A stretch of DNA of 34,664 nt from Vicinamibacteraceae bacterium (GTDB lineage Bacteria; Acidobacteriota; Vicinamibacteria; Vicinamibacterales; JAFNAJ01). The notes below the pieces were generated by a model. The model did not search any database, had not been told where the DNA came from, and saw only the letters and a list, made by a program, of their open reading frames with translations. The position numbers were made by a program, and so were the translations under genes. The stretch lies in the NCBI GenBank assembly GCA_023384595.1, contig JAHDVQ010000011.1, positions 1-34,664 of the forward strand, in the 5' to 3' direction. Within the stretch, counting starts at the first letter, position 1. Each line of letters starts with the position of its first letter. Shown here piece by piece: positions 6,701 to 17,993 of the stretch.

Positions 6701-9397
6701 ATGAAGCACCGAACGACGTGGCTCTGGGCCGCGCTGGCCGTCGTCGTGTCGCTCGCGACGAGCGGCCCGGCGGTGGCGCAACCCGCACCCGACACCGGCA
6801 TGCCCCCCCTCATCGACCGCGAACTCTTCTTCGGCGATCCGGAGATTGCGGGCGGCCAGATCTCGCCCGACGGCAAGTACGTCTCGTTCCTGAAGCCGTT
6901 CAACGGCACGCGCAACGTCTGGGTGAAGAAGATCGACGAGCCGTTCGAGTCGGCGCGGCCGATCACGGCCGACACGAAGCGCCCCATCTCGGGCTACTTC
7001 TGGAGCCGCGATTCGAAGTTCATCCTCTTCGTCCAGGATCAGGGGGGCGACGAGAACTACAACGTCTACGCGGTGAATCCGGCCGACCCGCCGGCGGCGG
7101 GCAGCCAGGTGCCGCCCGCGCGCAACCTCACTGAGGCCAAGGGCGCCCGCGCGCTCATCGTGGCCGTCCCGCGCAGCACGCCAAGCCTGCTCTACGTCGC
7201 GCTGAACGATCGCGACAAGGCGTGGTTCGACCTCTACACCGTCGACATCGGGACCGGCGCACGGCAACTGGTGCGCAAGAACGAGGATCGTCTGACGGGG
7301 TTCCTGCTCGACACGAAGGATCAGTTCCGCCTGGCCACGCGCTCCGCCGAGAACGGCGACACGGAGATCCTGCGCGCCGACGCCGACGGCTTCAAGAAGA
7401 TCTACTCGTGCCACGTCTTCGAGACGTGCGCGCCGGTGCGCTTCCACAAGGACGGCAAGCGCGTCTACCTGCTCTCGAACAAGGGGGAGGGGAACGATCT
7501 CATCGGCCTCCGCCTGCTGGACGTGGCGACGGGCGCCGAGGAAGTCGTCGAGACCGACCCGTTGAAGCGCGTGGACCTGCAGAACGCCTACTTCTCGGAC
7601 CTGACCGACGAACTCGTCGCCACCATCTACACCGACGAGAAGACGCGCATCTACTTCAAGGACAAGGCGTTCGAGGCCGACTACAACATCCTCCAGAAGC
7701 AGTTCCCGACGCGCCAGATCACGCCGCAGTCGTCGACGGCCGACGAGCAGGTGTGGCTGTTTGCGACCAACAGCGACACCGAGCCCGGCGAGACCTACGT
7801 CTTCGACCGCCGCACGAAGAAGGCCGACCTGCTCTACCGGCTGCGCGAGAAGCTGCCGCGCGAGTCGCTGGCGCCCATGACGGCCGTCAAGTACCCCTCG
7901 TCTGACGGCCTCGAGATACCCGCGTACCTGACGCTGCCCAAGGTGGCCGACGCGAAGAACCTCCCGGCCGTCATCGTGCCGCACGGGGGGCCGTGGGCGC
8001 GCGACGACTGGGGCTACGATTCGATCGCCCAGTTCCTGGCCAACCGCGGCTACGCCGTGCTGCAGCCCAACTTCCGCGGCTCCACCGGCTATGGCAAGAA
8101 GTTCCTCGACGCCGGCAACAGGCAGTGGGGCGACAAGATGCAGGACGACATCACCTGGGGCGTGAAGTACCTGGTGTCGAAGGGCATTGCCAATCCGAAG
8201 CGCGTGGGCATCCTCGGCGGATCCTACGGCGGCTACGCGACGCTCGCCGCGCTCACCTTCACGCCCGACACCTACGCCGCGGGCGTGTCGATCGTCGGCC
8301 CCTCGAACCTGCTCACGCTGCTCGAGTCGATCCCCCCGTACTGGGAGCCGATTCGCAAGCTGTTCCACGAGCGGATGGGCGATCCCAACACGCCCGAGGG
8401 CAAGGCGCAGCTCGAACGCCAGTCGCCGCTCACGCACGCCGCCAAGATTGCGACGCCGTTGCTCGTCATCCAGGGCGCGAACGATCCGCGCGTCAAGAAA
8501 GCCGAGTCGGATCAGATCGTCGTGGCGCTGCGCGACCGCGGCTTCGCGGTCGAGTACCTCGTGGCACCCGATGAAGGGCACGGCTTCGCCCGGCCGGTGA
8601 ACAGCATGGCGATGTTCGCGGCCTCGGAGAAGTTCCTCGCCAAGCACCTTGGCGGGCGATTCCAGGAGTCGATGACGCCCGAGGTGGAGACGCGGCTGAA
8701 GGAGATCACCGTCGACCCGAAGACGGTCACGATGCCGAAGCGGATGGACACCTCGAAGGTGACCACCCCGACGCCCGCGACGCCGCTCACGCCCGGCACC
8801 ACGAACTACAAGCTCACCATGGACCGCGGCGGCCAGAAGATGGAGATGGCCGTGACGACCGAAGTGAAGGACACGGGCGGCTCCTGGGTCGTGATTGACA
8901 CGATGAAGTCGCCGATGGGTGACGCGCGCGACGAGACGACGCTCGCCAAGGACACGCTCGTCGTCCAGAAGCGATCCATCGTGCAGGGTCCGGTCGCCAT
9001 CGACATCAACGTGGGCGAGGGGAAGGTGGCCGGCGAGCTGAAGATGCAGGGCCAGGCCAAGCCGATCGACGTCGCGCTCGAAGGCGAGCTGTTCGCCGAC
9101 GGGGCCGGCACGGCGCTGGTCATCGCGACGCTGCCGCTCGCCGAGGGCTACGCGACGGCGTTCCGCAACTTCGATCTGCAGTCCGCGAAGGTGAACGTCG
9201 TCGAGCTGAAGGTCGTGGGCTCGGAGCAGGTCACGGTCCCCGCCGGCACGTTCGACACGTTCAAGGTCGAGGTCTCCAACCCCGACCACGGTTCGACCAC
9301 GACCTACTGGGTCGCGAAGGACCCCAAGAAGACGGTGAAGGCGAGCGTCGCCTCACCGCGTCTGCAGGGGGCCACCCTCACGCAAGAACTGCAGTAG
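6701..9397 (+). CDS. S9 family (prolyl oligopeptidase-like) peptidase with C-terminal extension
   Basis: Signal peptide, beta-propeller-like region, nucleophile motif GGSYGGYAT, QGANDPRV, DEGHGF. Start at MKHRTTWLW with AGGAG upstream. Confidence 0.92.
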   Translation: MKHRTTWLWAALAVVVSLATSGPAVAQPAPDTGMPPLIDRELFFGDPEIAGGQISPDGKYVSFLKPFNGTRNVWVKKIDEPFESARPITADTKRPISGYFWSRDSKFILFVQDQGGDENYNVYAVNPADPPAAGSQVPPARNLTEAKGARALIVAVPRSTPSLLYVALNDRDKAWFDLYTVDIGTGARQLVRKNEDRLTGFLLDTKDQFRLATRSAENGDTEILRADADGFKKIYSCHVFETCAPVRFHKDGKRVYLLSNKGEGNDLIGLRLLDVATGAEEVVETDPLKRVDLQNAYFSDLTDELVATIYTDEKTRIYFKDKAFEADYNILQKQFPTRQITPQSSTADEQVWLFATNSDTEPGETYVFDRRTKKADLLYRLREKLPRESLAPMTAVKYPSSDGLEIPAYLTLPKVADAKNLPAVIVPHGGPWARDDWGYDSIAQFLANRGYAVLQPNFRGSTGYGKKFLDAGNRQWGDKMQDDITWGVKYLVSKGIANPKRVGILGGSYGGYATLAALTFTPDTYAAGVSIVGPSNLLTLLESIPPYWEPIRKLFHERMGDPNTPEGKAQLERQSPLTHAAKIATPLLVIQGANDPRVKKAESDQIVVALRDRGFAVEYLVAPDEGHGFARPVNSMAMFAASEKFLAKHLGGRFQESMTPEVETRLKEITVDPKTVTMPKRMDTSKVTTPTPATPLTPGTTNYKLTMDRGGQKMEMAVTTEVKDTGGSWVVIDTMKSPMGDARDETTLAKDTLVVQKRSIVQGPVAIDINVGEGKVAGELKMQGQAKPIDVALEGELFADGAGTALVIATLPLAEGYATAFRNFDLQSAKVNVVELKVVGSEQVTVPAGTFDTFKVEVSNPDHGSTTTYWVAKDPKKTVKASVASPRLQGATLTQELQ

Positions 9398-9413
9398 GGA
9401 ACTGACGCTCACG

Positions 9414-9469
9414 GCGTCTGACGTCTGACGTCTGACGTCTGGCGTTGGGCGTTGGGCGTTGGGCGTCGG
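9414..9469. repeat. Tandem 7-bp repeat, eight units
   Basis: gcgtctg-(acgtctg)x3-(gcgttgg)x3-gcgtcgg. Confidence 0.9.
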
Positions 9470-9482
9470 GCATGACGCACGC

Positions 9483-9506
9483 AGGGGCCGGCACACGCCG
9501 GCCCCT
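9483..9506. repeat. REP-like perfect hairpin between convergent genes
   Basis: AGGGGCCGGC-ACAC-GCCGGCCCCT, 10-bp stem; no T-tract. Confidence 0.75.
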
Positions 9507-10389
9507 ACGACGTACGCGCCCAGTGTCCCGGCGCGGCCTCCACGAGCGGGGCGCGCACATCGAACGTGGTGTCGTCGATGGCGATTCTCGCGGGACGCCT
9601 CGTCGGGTCGGCGGCCGGCATGGCCGACAGCAGCGCCCTCGTGTAAGGATGCCGCGCGTTGTTGAAGATGGCCTCCGTGGGGCCCATTTCGACGAGGCGT
9701 CCGCGATACATCACGGCGACGCGGTCGCACGCGTGGCGGACCAGCCGCAGATCGTGCGCGATGAGCAGATAGGTGAGCCCGAGCCGCGACTGGAGGTCCA
9801 TCAGCAGGTTGATGACCTGCGCCTGCACCGACAGGTCGAGTGCCGACACCGGCTCGTCGGCAACGACGAACGACGGGCTCAACGCCAGGGCGCGCGCCAG
9901 GCCGATCCGCTGCCGCTGGCCCCCGCTGAACTCGTGCGGGTAGCGACCGAGGTGCGCCCGGTCGAGGCCGACGAGCTCGAACAGCGCCTCGACGCGCGCG
10001 CGCCGCGCCGCGCGGTCGCCCATCCGGTGCACGACGAGCGGTTCCTCCACGATGGCGCCGGCGCGCATCCGCGGATTGAGCGACGAGTGCGGATCCTGGA
10101 AGACGAGCTGCATGTCGCGCCGTGCGCGCCTCAGTTCCGCGCGGTCGAGCGCCAGCACGTCGCGCCCTCGCAGGCGGATCTCGCCGGACGTTGGCTCGAC
10201 GAGCCTGAGAATCGACCGCGCCACGGTGGTCTTGCCGCTCCCCGACTCGCCGACGAGCCCGAAGGTTTCCCCCTCGCCCACGTCGAAGCTCACGTCGTCG
10301 ACCGCGCGCGCGACGGACTTCCCCCCGAAGAGCCCGTTCCGCGAGGAGAAGTCCTTCACGAGATGCCTGACGCTCAGCAGCGGCGTCAT
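9505..10389 (-). CDS. Peptide/oligopeptide ABC transporter ATP-binding protein (OppF/DppF-like)
   Basis: [43 protein letters not shown]. Start at [10 protein letters not shown]. Confidence 0.9.
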   Translation of the reverse strand: MTPLLSVRHLVKDFSSRNGLFGGKSVARAVDDVSFDVGEGETFGLVGESGSGKTTVARSILRLVEPTSGEIRLRGRDVLALDRAELRRARRDMQLVFQDPHSSLNPRMRAGAIVEEPLVVHRMGDRAARRARVEALFELVGLDRAHLGRYPHEFSGGQRQRIGLARALALSPSFVVADEPVSALDLSVQAQVINLLMDLQSRLGLTYLLIAHDLRLVRHACDRVAVMYRGRLVEMGPTEAIFNNARHPYTRALLSAMPAADPTRRPARIAIDDTTFDVRAPLVEAAPGHWARTS

Positions 10390-11429
10390 CGCGCGTCTCC
10401 CGCGCGTTGGTCCGCCCTCACTGGCGCTTGCCGCCCGGTGGCTTCGCCGAGGTCCGTCCCGGCCGGATACAGAAGGCAGCGCGCCGTGTGACCGGCACCC
10501 ACGGACACGAGCGCCGGAGCCTCGCGGTCGCACGCGTCGAAACGCGCGGCGCAGCGCGGGGCGAAGGCACAGGCGTTGCCGAACTCCCCGGGCAGCGGCA
10601 CGGCGCCGGGAATGGCGGGCAGCCGGCCGCCGCGCGGCACGGCGTCCGGCATCGACGCCAGCAGCGCGCGCGTGTACGGATGCGCCGGCGCGGCGAAGAG
10701 GGCCTCCACCGCGGCCTGCTCGACGACCTGCCCGGCGTACATCACGGCGACGCGATCGGCGTTGTGCGCCACGACGCCGAAGTCGTGCGTGATGAGCAGC
10801 ATGGCCAGGTCGCGGCGGGCCTTCAGGCCGCGGAGCAGGTCGAGGATCTCCGCCTGCACGGTCGCGTCGAGCGCGCTCGTCGGCTCGTCGGCGATGAGCA
10901 GGACGGGTCCGCAGGCGAGCGCCATCGCGATCAGCGCGCGCTGCCGCAGGCCGCCCGACAGCTCGTGCGGGTAGGCGTCGAGCCGGCGGGCGGGCTCCGG
11001 GACCGCGACATCGGCCAGCAGGTCGACGGCCGCCGTCCGCGCCGCGGCGCCGTACGCCACGCCGTGCACCTCGAGCGTTTCGACGATCTGGTCGCCGATG
11101 GTGAAGACGGGATTGAGCGCCGTCGCCGGCTCCTGGAACACGTAGCCCACACGGCCGCCGCGCAGCGGCTGCAGGGCCCGCTCGTCGAGCGTGGCGAGAT
11201 CGACCTCCTCGAAGAGGATTCTTCCGGCCGCCACCCGGCCGGGTGGCGGAACGAGGCCGAGGATCGAGAGGGCCGTCAGCGATTTGCCGCTACCCGATTC
11301 GCCAACGAGGGCGAGCGTCTCGCCGCGCGCGATCGAGAACGAGACGCCCCGCACGACGGGCACGAACCGATTGCCGGCCTCGAACCCCGTGACGAGGCCA
11401 TCCACGTCGAGCAACGGGGCCGCGGCCAT
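10386..11429 (-). CDS. Peptide/oligopeptide ABC transporter ATP-binding protein (OppD/DppD-like)
   Basis: [44 protein letters not shown], Cys-containing C-terminus ([14 protein letters not shown]). Start at MAAAPLLDV. Confidence 0.9.
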   Translation of the reverse strand: MAAAPLLDVDGLVTGFEAGNRFVPVVRGVSFSIARGETLALVGESGSGKSLTALSILGLVPPPGRVAAGRILFEEVDLATLDERALQPLRGGRVGYVFQEPATALNPVFTIGDQIVETLEVHGVAYGAAARTAAVDLLADVAVPEPARRLDAYPHELSGGLRQRALIAMALACGPVLLIADEPTSALDATVQAEILDLLRGLKARRDLAMLLITHDFGVVAHNADRVAVMYAGQVVEQAAVEALFAAPAHPYTRALLASMPDAVPRGGRLPAIPGAVPLPGEFGNACAFAPRCAARFDACDREAPALVSVGAGHTARCLLYPAGTDLGEATGRQAPVRADQRAGDAR

Positions 11430-11453
11430 GCGCCAATTGTATGCGCGGCCGCC

Positions 11454-11483
11454 TTGACACCCGCGTGGGGCGGTTCCTACAAT
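11454..11483 (+). promoter_or_regulatory. Sigma70-type promoter TTGACA-N18-TACAAT
   Basis: Full -35 hexamer at 11454-11459 and near-consensus -10 at 11478-11483, upstream of the ORF at 11521. Confidence 0.7.
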
Positions 11484-11520
11484 CCGCCCACAGGCGTCAT
11501 CTTCCGACCCCGGACTTCCC

Positions 11521-11808
11521 ATGGACGACACCCTCGAACGGCTCGCCCGTGAGCTGGCCGATGCGATTGCCTCGGCAGCGGGCTCGGATGCCCGCGTCCA
11601 GGCCTGCCGGACGCACGCGCGCGAGATGGGCTACGACCTGAAGCTCTCGCTCGAGGCGACAATCGGCTTCGCACCGAAGATCGCGGCCGGTCCGCGCACC
11701 TCGGATGACGGGCAAGACCCGCCCCGTCCACTGGAACTCACCGGCACCGATCGCCGCTTCCTGCGATCGCTGCGGATCGCCTGCGACGACGTGGCGGGCG
11801 TCCCCTAG
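11521..11808 (+). CDS. Small protein of unknown function (95 aa)
   Basis: ATG ORF directly downstream of a strong promoter; fills the gap between the oppD-like gene and eno. Confidence 0.7.
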   Translation: MDDTLERLARELADAIASAAGSDARVQACRTHAREMGYDLKLSLEATIGFAPKIAAGPRTSDDGQDPPRPLELTGTDRRFLRSLRIACDDVAGVP

Positions 11809-11838
11809 CCCGGTCGCTGTCCGTGCCGGCTCCGGCGG

Positions 11839-14444
<2,606 letters not shown>

Positions 14445-14547
14445 GGTGGGGGCGGATCCAGGGAGTGCCCCTCAGGGCAGCCGCCGGGCCGGATGATAGC
14501 ACGACGGCATGGCGAACAGGCGGCACAACTCCGTGAGAATCAGTGGT

Positions 14548-14576
14548 TTGACTTGCTTTCGGCCCCTTCGTATGAT
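14548..14576 (+). promoter_or_regulatory. Sigma70-type promoter TTGACT-N17-TATGAT
   Basis: Optimal 17-nt spacing in the divergent glgC/14625 intergenic region. Confidence 0.75.
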
Positions 14577-14624
14577 GATGGGTGTCGTAGTGTCCCCCTC
14601 ATGATCTCATTTGGAGCTCGTTTG

Positions 14625-15746
14625 ATGTATCGTGCGCACTTCCGCGTGACCACGGTCGCGGCGCTCTTGTCGCTGGCAGTGGCCGGCGCGACGCCGCTGG
14701 CCGCTCAAACCAAGGACTCGAAACAGGACAAGAAGCTGCAGGAGGCGCAGCGCGTCGAGATCCAGGGCCTCATGATGGCCACCGACCAGGCCATGACGCA
14801 GGGCGTCGCCGACGGCGGCACGGCGTTCGCGCTCACGCCCGACGGGAAGAAGACCCCGAAGATCGAGGCCGGCACCAATCCGGCCGCCATCGGCTTCCGG
14901 CACGACCTGCTCAAGGCGCAGCAGGGCAAGATCTACGTGCCGTTCACCGTGACGGTCGAACCCGGCAAGCTCGGAACCAATAACGTCGCGATGTACGTTC
15001 GCGTGGCGCCGAAGGGCGCGGCGGCGCCCACCGAGGACGAGCGCAAGAAGGCCGACAAGGAAAACCCGCTGTTCCCGTTCGAGGACGTCTACTTCGTCGA
15101 TCTGAAGCCGCTCGCGCCCGGCCTGCACCCCTCCGTGTCGCGCGCGTTCGCCGTGGCCGCCGGCGATTACGACGTCTACATCGCCGTCAAGCCGCAGGTG
15201 GGCGACAAGGAACTGCCGAAGAACACGGTGCTGCCGGTCACCGTCGCGAAGCACACCGTGACGGTGCCCGACTTCTGGAACGGCGAGCTGACGACGAGCA
15301 CCATCATGGTGGCCGACAAGATCGACGCGGCGCAGCAGCTCCCCGCCGGGGAGCAGCGCGAGCACCCCTACGTCATCGGGGGGGCCGAGATCACGCCCGC
15401 CGTCGACACCAAGTTCGCCAAGGGCGAGGAGCTGCTGGTACTGTTCCAGATCTACAACCCCGCCCTCGATGAGAACGGCAAGCCGAACGTCACGGTGGAG
15501 TACGAGTTCCACAAGAAGGACGGCGAGGCCGAGAAGCTGTTCAACAAGATGAACCCCCAGGAGTTCAACGCGTCGACCCTGCCGCCCAACTTCGATCCGA
15601 AAATGGATCACCAGGTGGCCGCCGGCTGGGGCGTGCCGCTGGCGTCCTTCCCTCCGGGCGACTACCGCCTGCACATCCGGGTGAAGGACAACAAGGCGGC
15701 CAAGGAGATCACGCGCGACGTGAACTTCTCGGTGACGGGTTCGTAG
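14625..15746 (+). CDS. Secreted protein of unknown function
   Basis: Signal peptide MYRAHFRVTTVAALLSLAVAGATPLAAQ, about 374 aa with beta-rich composition. Alternative in-frame start at 14601. Confidence 0.8.
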   Translation: MYRAHFRVTTVAALLSLAVAGATPLAAQTKDSKQDKKLQEAQRVEIQGLMMATDQAMTQGVADGGTAFALTPDGKKTPKIEAGTNPAAIGFRHDLLKAQQGKIYVPFTVTVEPGKLGTNNVAMYVRVAPKGAAAPTEDERKKADKENPLFPFEDVYFVDLKPLAPGLHPSVSRAFAVAAGDYDVYIAVKPQVGDKELPKNTVLPVTVAKHTVTVPDFWNGELTTSTIMVADKIDAAQQLPAGEQREHPYVIGGAEITPAVDTKFAKGEELLVLFQIYNPALDENGKPNVTVEYEFHKKDGEAEKLFNKMNPQEFNASTLPPNFDPKMDHQVAAGWGVPLASFPPGDYRLHIRVKDNKAAKEITRDVNFSVTGS

Positions 15747-15782
15747 GACTCTGTAACCGGCAGGCTGATGCGGGAGCGCCCG

Positions 15783-17705
15783 ATGCACACACTCGAACGA
15801 TGGCTCGTCTCGGCTCTGGCCGCCGGCAGCGTCGTGGTGTGCGCGGGCGCCGCCGCGGCGCAGCCGGGCCAGAGCACCCCGTCGGTACGAGGCGCCGAGG
15901 CGCTCCCTCGGGCCGCGCTGGCCCTGGCCGGCCGCATCGAGGGGCAGGTCACCGACGAGCGCGGGCAGCCGGTGCCAGGGGCAGCCATCACGGCGCACGG
16001 CGCGCGGTTCCTCCTCGCCACCTCCGACACCCAGGGGCGCTTCGCCATCGAGAGCGTGCAGCCCGGCCCCTACCTGGTCAGGGCCCAGCACACGGGGTTC
16101 GCCGCCTCGCGCCGGAACCTCGTCGAGGTCACCCCGGCCGGGTCGGCCTGGCAGACGCTGCGGCTGCAGCGGCTGGCCGCCGCCGCGGCGCGTCCATCCG
16201 TCGACACGCCGGTCGTGGCGGCCGGCTTCGCGCAGACCGGCGGCCCCGACGCCGTCGGCGAAGCGGGCGCCTCGACCAGTGGCGAGGCCGACGAGCACAG
16301 CCACTCGCCGCTCGCCTGGCGGCTGCGCCACCTGAAGCGGTCGGTGCTCCGCGAGGCGGGACACGACGGCATGGTCGACGCCGAGGCGTTCGACCCCGGG
16401 GCGACGGCCTCACCGGGCGTGATGGCGTCCCTCGCGCAGCCCGGCGCGGGGTTCGACAGCGCCCTCTGGGCCGACGGGCTCGCGGGCGAGGTCCAGTTCC
16501 TCACCACGAGCTCGTTCGACAGCCCTCAGGAACTGTTCGCCACCAACCAGGTACCGCGCGGCGTGGCCTACGTCGCGTTCGGTTCGCCCGCGGGGAGCCA
16601 CACGACCTGGGCGGTCCAGGGCGCGCTCACGCAGGGTGACCTCTCGTCGTGGGTGCTCGGCGGCAGCTTCACGCGTCCCATGGCGTCGTCGCACGAGCTC
16701 GACGTCGAATTGTCGTACGGCATGCAGCGCTACGACGGTGGCAACCCGCTCGCGCTCGCGGCCGTGGCCGACGGCAATCGTCGTGTCGGGACCGTCGCGG
16801 TGTCGGATCGCTGGCGCTTCCTGCCGAACGCCACCCTGGTCGTGGGCAGCCGTTACGAGAAGTACGACTACATCGACGGCAACGGCCTGCTGAGCCCCTC
16901 GCTCGAGATGCGCTGGATGACCTCGAAAGGCGTCTGGCTGCGCGCGGCCGTGGCGCGGCGGGCGCTGGCACCCGGTGCCGAGGAGTTCGTGCCCTCGCCC
17001 GTCGCGGGCCAATGGCTGCCGCCACAGCGCACGTTCTCGCCGCTCACGGCCAACGGCTTCCAGCACGAGCGCTCGAACCACGTCGAGTTCGGCATCGAGC
17101 GGCAGGTCGCGACATGGATCTTCAGCGCCAGGGCCTACCGCCAGATCGTGAGCGATCAGCTGCTGGCCGCCTTCGGCGAGCGCGTCGAGGGGATGCCGCG
17201 CGCCGACATCGGCCACTACCGGACGGGAAACACCGGCGATCTCGAGGCCTACGGCTGGTCGATCGGCTTGAGCCGCCCGCTCGCCTCGCGCATCCGCGGG
17301 TCGGTCGAGTACACGCTGGCGCACGCCCGCTGGGCCGACGATTCCATGGTGGTGGCCGCCGCCGGTCTGCAGGGCCGCTCGCCGAACGAACGGCTGCACG
17401 ACGTGACGGCGCTCGTCGAGACCGAGATCCCCGAGACCGCCACGCGCGTCTACGCCGCCTACAAGCTGAACACGGGGTACGCCAAGGCGGTCGGCTTCGA
17501 CCAGCCGCCGGGGTTCGATGCCCGGTTCGACGTCCGGGTCACGCAGGGGCTTCCGTTCCTCGGCTTCACCCGCGCCGACTGGGAGGTGCTGGTGGCCGTC
17601 CGAAACCTCTTCCGCGAGCAACTCGTCGGCGCGTCCGTCTACGACGAACTGCTCGTCGTGAGGCCGCCGAAGCGGATCGTGGGCGGACTGATGGTGAGGT
17701 TCTGA
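15783..17705 (+). CDS. Outer-membrane TonB-receptor-like barrel protein with carboxypeptidase-regulatory-like domain
   Basis: Signal peptide; GQVTDERGQPVPGAAITAHG...TSDTQGRFAIESVQPGPYLVRA; amphipathic barrel-like remainder ending ...KRIVGGLMVRF. No clear plug motif. Confidence 0.75.
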   Translation: MHTLERWLVSALAAGSVVVCAGAAAAQPGQSTPSVRGAEALPRAALALAGRIEGQVTDERGQPVPGAAITAHGARFLLATSDTQGRFAIESVQPGPYLVRAQHTGFAASRRNLVEVTPAGSAWQTLRLQRLAAAAARPSVDTPVVAAGFAQTGGPDAVGEAGASTSGEADEHSHSPLAWRLRHLKRSVLREAGHDGMVDAEAFDPGATASPGVMASLAQPGAGFDSALWADGLAGEVQFLTTSSFDSPQELFATNQVPRGVAYVAFGSPAGSHTTWAVQGALTQGDLSSWVLGGSFTRPMASSHELDVELSYGMQRYDGGNPLALAAVADGNRRVGTVAVSDRWRFLPNATLVVGSRYEKYDYIDGNGLLSPSLEMRWMTSKGVWLRAAVARRALAPGAEEFVPSPVAGQWLPPQRTFSPLTANGFQHERSNHVEFGIERQVATWIFSARAYRQIVSDQLLAAFGERVEGMPRADIGHYRTGNTGDLEAYGWSIGLSRPLASRIRGSVEYTLAHARWADDSMVVAAAGLQGRSPNERLHDVTALVETEIPETATRVYAAYKLNTGYAKAVGFDQPPGFDARFDVRVTQGLPFLGFTRADWEVLVAVRNLFREQLVGASVYDELLVVRPPKRIVGGLMVRF

Positions 17706-17743
17706 AGGCTCGCCATCGTCTGATCCACTCGTCACCGAGCGAC

Positions 17744-17775
17744 AGGCGCACCCCCTCGGAAGGTGCGCCTTTTTT
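17744..17775 (+). terminator. Rho-independent terminator
   Basis: AGGCGCACC-(9 nt)-GGTGCGCCT followed by TTTTT; perfect 9-bp stem 40 nt after the CDS end. Confidence 0.92.
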
Positions 17776-17909
17776 GTTGAGAACATTGAAGATCCGGTTT
17801 CGTGGATCGTACTTCGGGAACTTGAAGGGATGGCCGGCCAGTGCGCGGTCGGTCGAGCCTAAATCCTTGTAGATCAAAGGGAAATCGCCTGAATCCCCGC
17901 CGCCATCGT

Positions 17910-17927
17910 CCGGAACGTGGTTTGCTT
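17910..17927 (+). promoter_or_regulatory. Candidate sigma54 (-24/-12) promoter CCGGAACG-TGGT-TTGCTT
   Basis: GG (17912-17913)-N10-GC (17924-17925); 6/8 match to YTGGCACG and a perfect TTGCT, upstream of the kinase/EBP pair. Confidence 0.6.
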
Positions 17928-17993
17928 CATCACAACCTGCCGGACGTGTCTACATCAGCTTTGCTGTTGAGGTTCGTCTGGCCGGGACACGCC

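Noticed and set aside
6473-9289. 938-aa minus-strand ORF opposite the S9 peptidase
   Set aside because: Antisense shadow of a real, motif-confirmed CDS in GC-rich DNA; translation is Arg/His/Val-rich low-complexity with no recognisable domain.
9414-9469. CRISPR array
   Set aside because: Repeats are contiguous 7-mers with no spacers and no cas genes nearby.
17837-17860. Second -24/-12-like site (TGGCCGGCCAGTGCGC)
   Set aside because: -12 element does not match TTGCW; weaker than 17910-17927.
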